A stretch of DNA of 8,269 nt from Christensenella sp. UBA4247 (GTDB lineage Bacteria > Bacillota > Clostridia > Christensenellales > CAG-1252): the NCBI GenBank assembly GCA_002395405.1, contig DGWX01000035.1, positions 1 through 8,269 of the forward strand, read 5' to 3'. The number at the start of each line of letters is the position of its first letter. Positions within the stretch are counted from its first letter, which is position 1. Shown piece after piece: positions 5,911 to 8,269 of the stretch. The notes below the pieces were generated by a model. The model had not been told where the DNA came from, searched no databases, and saw nothing but the letters and a program-made list of their open reading frames with translations. The translations under genes were made by a program, and so were the position numbers.

Positions 5911-8269
5911 ATGTCTGTTCACAAGGTAAAATACGGCAACGTGGAAAGAATGAGCTTCTCAAAAACCAAGGAGGTCCTCGATCTCCCCTATCTTATCGAG
6001 CTGCAAAAGAGTTCGTATAAGAAGTTTTTGGAAGAAGGACTTCGCGAAATTTTCGACGAGTTCTCCCCGATCGTCCAAAAAGCGACGAACGGCGCCGAGC
6101 GTTTCATTTTGGAATTCGGCGAGTACAGAGTGGAAGAGCCGCATTTCTCCGCGAGAGCGTGTAAGAGCGAGAACCTCGTTACCTATAACGCGCCCCTTCG
6201 CGTAAAAGTGCGCCTGACCATTCGCGAAAAAGGAGACCTCATCAAAGAAGACGAGATCTTTATGGGCGATATTCCTCTTATGACCGAAACGGGTTCCTTC
6301 GTTATCAACGGAGCGGAGCGCGTTATCGTTTCGCAGCTTGTCAGAAGCCCGGGCGTGTATTTCGAGAAGGAAACGGATAAAGACGGCGAAACCACCTATA
6401 AATGCACCGTGATCCCCAAGAACGGCGCTTGGATGGAATTCGAGCAGGATTCCACCGGCGTTTTGTACGTTAAGGTGGACCGCAAAAAGAAAGTAACGGC
6501 TTCTTTGATGCTCCGCGCGCTCGAACTGACGGACGACGACGCTTTGCTCAGATGTTTCGGCGAAGACGACGAGATCATGAAGCGCACGATGGAAAAAGAT
6601 AAGGATCAAGAGCGCACCTTGTTCGGCGCGAAGACCGAGCTTTATAAAACCATCAAGAACGGCGAGATCATTACGACGGAAGGCGTGGAAGCGAATATCC
6701 CCGGCATCTTCTTCGATAAGAAGCGTTACGACCTGTCGCGCGTAGGCAGAAACAAGTATAACAAGAAACTTTCTCTCGCGAACCGCATTGCGGAGAAAGA
6801 ACTTGCGGAAGATATTACGGACGAATTCGGCGAGATCCTCGCCGCGAAGGGAACGTCCTTAGACCTCGAAAAGGCTTGGGAGATCCAAAACGCCGGCGTA
6901 AATCACGCGTACGTCGTCGGGCAGGACGGATCGAAAGTCAAGGTCATCGGTAACAACACGGTAAACCTTGCCGCCTTTATCGACAAAGATCCCAAGGAAC
7001 TCGGCATTTTGGAACACGTCCACTATCCGACCCTTATGGAGATTTGGGAAGGTCTCGAAACGAAGGAAGAAAAGGAAGAAGCCGTCAGAGCGAACGCGGA
7101 CAGGCTGGTTTCCCGTCAGATCCGCATGGACGATATCATCGCCATCGTAAACTACAACCTGAACATTCCTCACGGCGTCGGAACGTACGACAACATCGAC
7201 CACCTTGCGAACAGGCGCGTCCGTGCGGTCGGCGAACTTTTGCAGCACGAAATGCGCAAGGGCTTCCAAAATATGGAGCGCCAAATCATCGAAAAGATGA
7301 ACACGACGAACGCGGACGAAGCGGAGATCAAGAAATTCATCAACGTAAAGCCCGTTACCGCGAAGATCAAAGAATTCTTTAACAGCGCGCAGTTGTCGCA
7401 GTTTATGGATCAGGAGAACCCGATCGCCGAACTGACGCACAAGCGTAAGCTCTCCGCCCTCGGTCCCGGCGGCTTGAACCGCGAAAGAGCGGGTATGGAA
7501 GTCCGTGACGTTCACCACTCCCACTACGGCCGTCTCTGCCCGGTAGAAACCCCCGAAGGTCAGAACATCGGTCTTATCTCCTCGCTTTCCACTTACGCGA
7601 GAGTAAACGAGTACGGATTTATCGAAACTCCGTACAGAAAGATCGACAAAGCGACCGGCGTCGTAACGGACGAGATCGTTTATATGACGGCGGATGAAGA
7701 AGATAAATACATCATCGGACAAGCCACCGAACCCATCGGGGAAGACGGAAGGCTGAAAAACCCCGTCGTTTCCTGCCGTATTTGCGAAGAGATCCGCAAC
7801 GTGGAAGCGTCCAAGGTGGATTTCCTCGACACGTCGCCGAAGCAGCTCGTTTCGGTTGCGGCGTCCTTGATCCCCTTCCTCGAGAACGACGATACCAACC
7901 GCGCCCTCATGGGCTCGAACATGCAGCGTCAGGCGGTTCCTCTTATTCGCCCCGAAGCTCCGATCGTCGGAACGGGTATCGAATATAAGATCGCGCACGA
8001 CAGCGGCATCGTCGTCCTGTCCGAATTCGACGGCGTCGTAACCTCCGTCACCGGAGACGAGATCACCGTCAGAGGAGACGACGAAGTCAAGACGTACGAA
8101 CTCTTGAAGTTCCAACGCTCGAACCACGAAACTTGTATCAACCAAAAGCCCGTCGTTAAGGTCGGACAGTTCGTTAAGAAAGGCGAAGTACTTGCGGACG
8201 GCCCCGCAACGCAAAACGGCGAACTTGCGCTCGGCCGCAACATTTTGATCGGATTTATGACCTGGGAAG
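5911..8269 (+). CDS. rpoB: RNA polymerase beta subunit RpoB, 5' part
   Basis: The frame is open from ATG 5911 to the right edge: 786 complete codons, roughly the N-terminal two thirds of the subunit. The catalytic C-terminal part lies outside. RpoB forms one pincer of core RNA polymerase together with RpoC. Landmarks are RMSFSK near the N-terminus, NGAERVIVSQLVRSPGVY at 133-150, the lobe region to about 370, the fork/rifampicin region QLSQFMDQ at 494-501 with HKRKLSALGPGG at 510-521, TPEGQNIGLI at 547-556, and IPFLENDDTNRALMG followed by NMQRQAVPL at 654-678. The last visible part is the start of domain 6 (LGRNILIGFMTWE). Unusual residues at normally near-invariant sites are Lys513 (Arg529 in E. 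coli), Asn491 and Ala493 (Gly507, Ser509), Gln551 (Pro567), and DHLANRR instead of DHLGNRR. No rplL precedes it; it has its own promoters. Confidence 0.97.
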   Translation, partial: MSVHKVKYGNVERMSFSKTKEVLDLPYLIELQKSSYKKFLEEGLREIFDEFSPIVQKATNGAERFILEFGEYRVEEPHFSARACKSENLVTYNAPLRVKVRLTIREKGDLIKEDEIFMGDIPLMTETGSFVINGAERVIVSQLVRSPGVYFEKETDKDGETTYKCTVIPKNGAWMEFEQDSTGVLYVKVDRKKKVTASLMLRALELTDDDALLRCFGEDDEIMKRTMEKDKDQERTLFGAKTELYKTIKNGEIITTEGVEANIPGIFFDKKRYDLSRVGRNKYNKKLSLANRIAEKELAEDITDEFGEILAAKGTSLDLEKAWEIQNAGVNHAYVVGQDGSKVKVIGNNTVNLAAFIDKDPKELGILEHVHYPTLMEIWEGLETKEEKEEAVRANADRLVSRQIRMDDIIAIVNYNLNIPHGVGTYDNIDHLANRRVRAVGELLQHEMRKGFQNMERQIIEKMNTTNADEAEIKKFINVKPVTAKIKEFFNSAQLSQFMDQENPIAELTHKRKLSALGPGGLNRERAGMEVRDVHHSHYGRLCPVETPEGQNIGLISSLSTYARVNEYGFIETPYRKIDKATGVVTDEIVYMTADEEDKYIIGQATEPIGEDGRLKNPVVSCRICEEIRNVEASKVDFLDTSPKQLVSVAASLIPFLENDDTNRALMGSNMQRQAVPLIRPEAPIVGTGIEYKIAHDSGIVVLSEFDGVVTSVTGDEITVRGDDEVKTYELLKFQRSNHETCINQKPVVKVGQFVKKGEVLADGPATQNGELALGRNILIGFMTWE

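Noticed and set aside
6859..8214. Long open frame on the minus strand (451 codons)
   Set aside because: It is antisense to rpoB, whose protein is unmistakable. The translation shows no recognisable family and is a by-product of rpoB codon bias.
1..8269. Mobile elements, CRISPR arrays, toxin-antitoxin or defence genes
   Set aside because: I looked and found no transposase motifs, terminal repeats, regularly spaced repeats or defence-family motifs. The CPBP proteases alone do not make a defence or bacteriocin system.

Overview
The window looks like chromosomal core sequence from a Bacillota bacterium, most likely an uncultured, gut-type member of the Clostridia. This rests on strong AAGGA/GGAGG ribosome binding sites, a Gram-positive style lipoprotein, a Bacillota-like MnmA, and RpoB sequence that resembles Clostridia but is divergent. 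Base composition is mixed by eye, with many GCG/GCC and CGC codons. The lineage call is inference; a tree of the RpoB fragment would settle it. All genes are on the + strand.

Layout: (1) 2-682, the 3' part of a gene for a duplicated-domain protein that resembles the MmcQ/YjbR family. (2) 709-1992, a secreted, lipid-anchored calcineurin-like metallophosphoesterase. (3) 1996-3066, mnmA, the tRNA U34 2-thiolase. (4) 3096-4166 and (5) 4163-5149, two adjacent CPBP (Abi/Rce1-like) intramembrane proteases with complete catalytic motifs. (6) 5146-5667, tadA, the tRNA A34 deaminase. Gaps are 26, 3 and 29 bases, followed by two 4-base ATGA overlaps, so these six genes read as one transcription unit. 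It ends at a strong intrinsic terminator at 5696-5741.

After the terminator come two overlapping sigma-A-type promoters (5762-5798), a leader of about 110 bases, and rpoB from 5911. rpoB runs off the right edge after 786 codons. It does not follow rplL as it does in most Bacillota, and it appears to be transcribed on its own from these promoters.

Functionally, two enzymes of the first operon (MnmA and TadA) both modify the wobble base (position 34) of tRNA. The other members act at the envelope (lipoprotein phosphoesterase, two membrane proteases) or are of unknown role (YjbR-like). I see no mobile element, CRISPR array, tRNA, rRNA or defence cassette. I do not find a clear new biological system. 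The points most worth a second look are the rpoB context, natural substitutions in the rifampicin-binding region of RpoB, the CPBP protease pair placed between two tRNA wobble-modification genes, and the internally duplicated YjbR-like protein.
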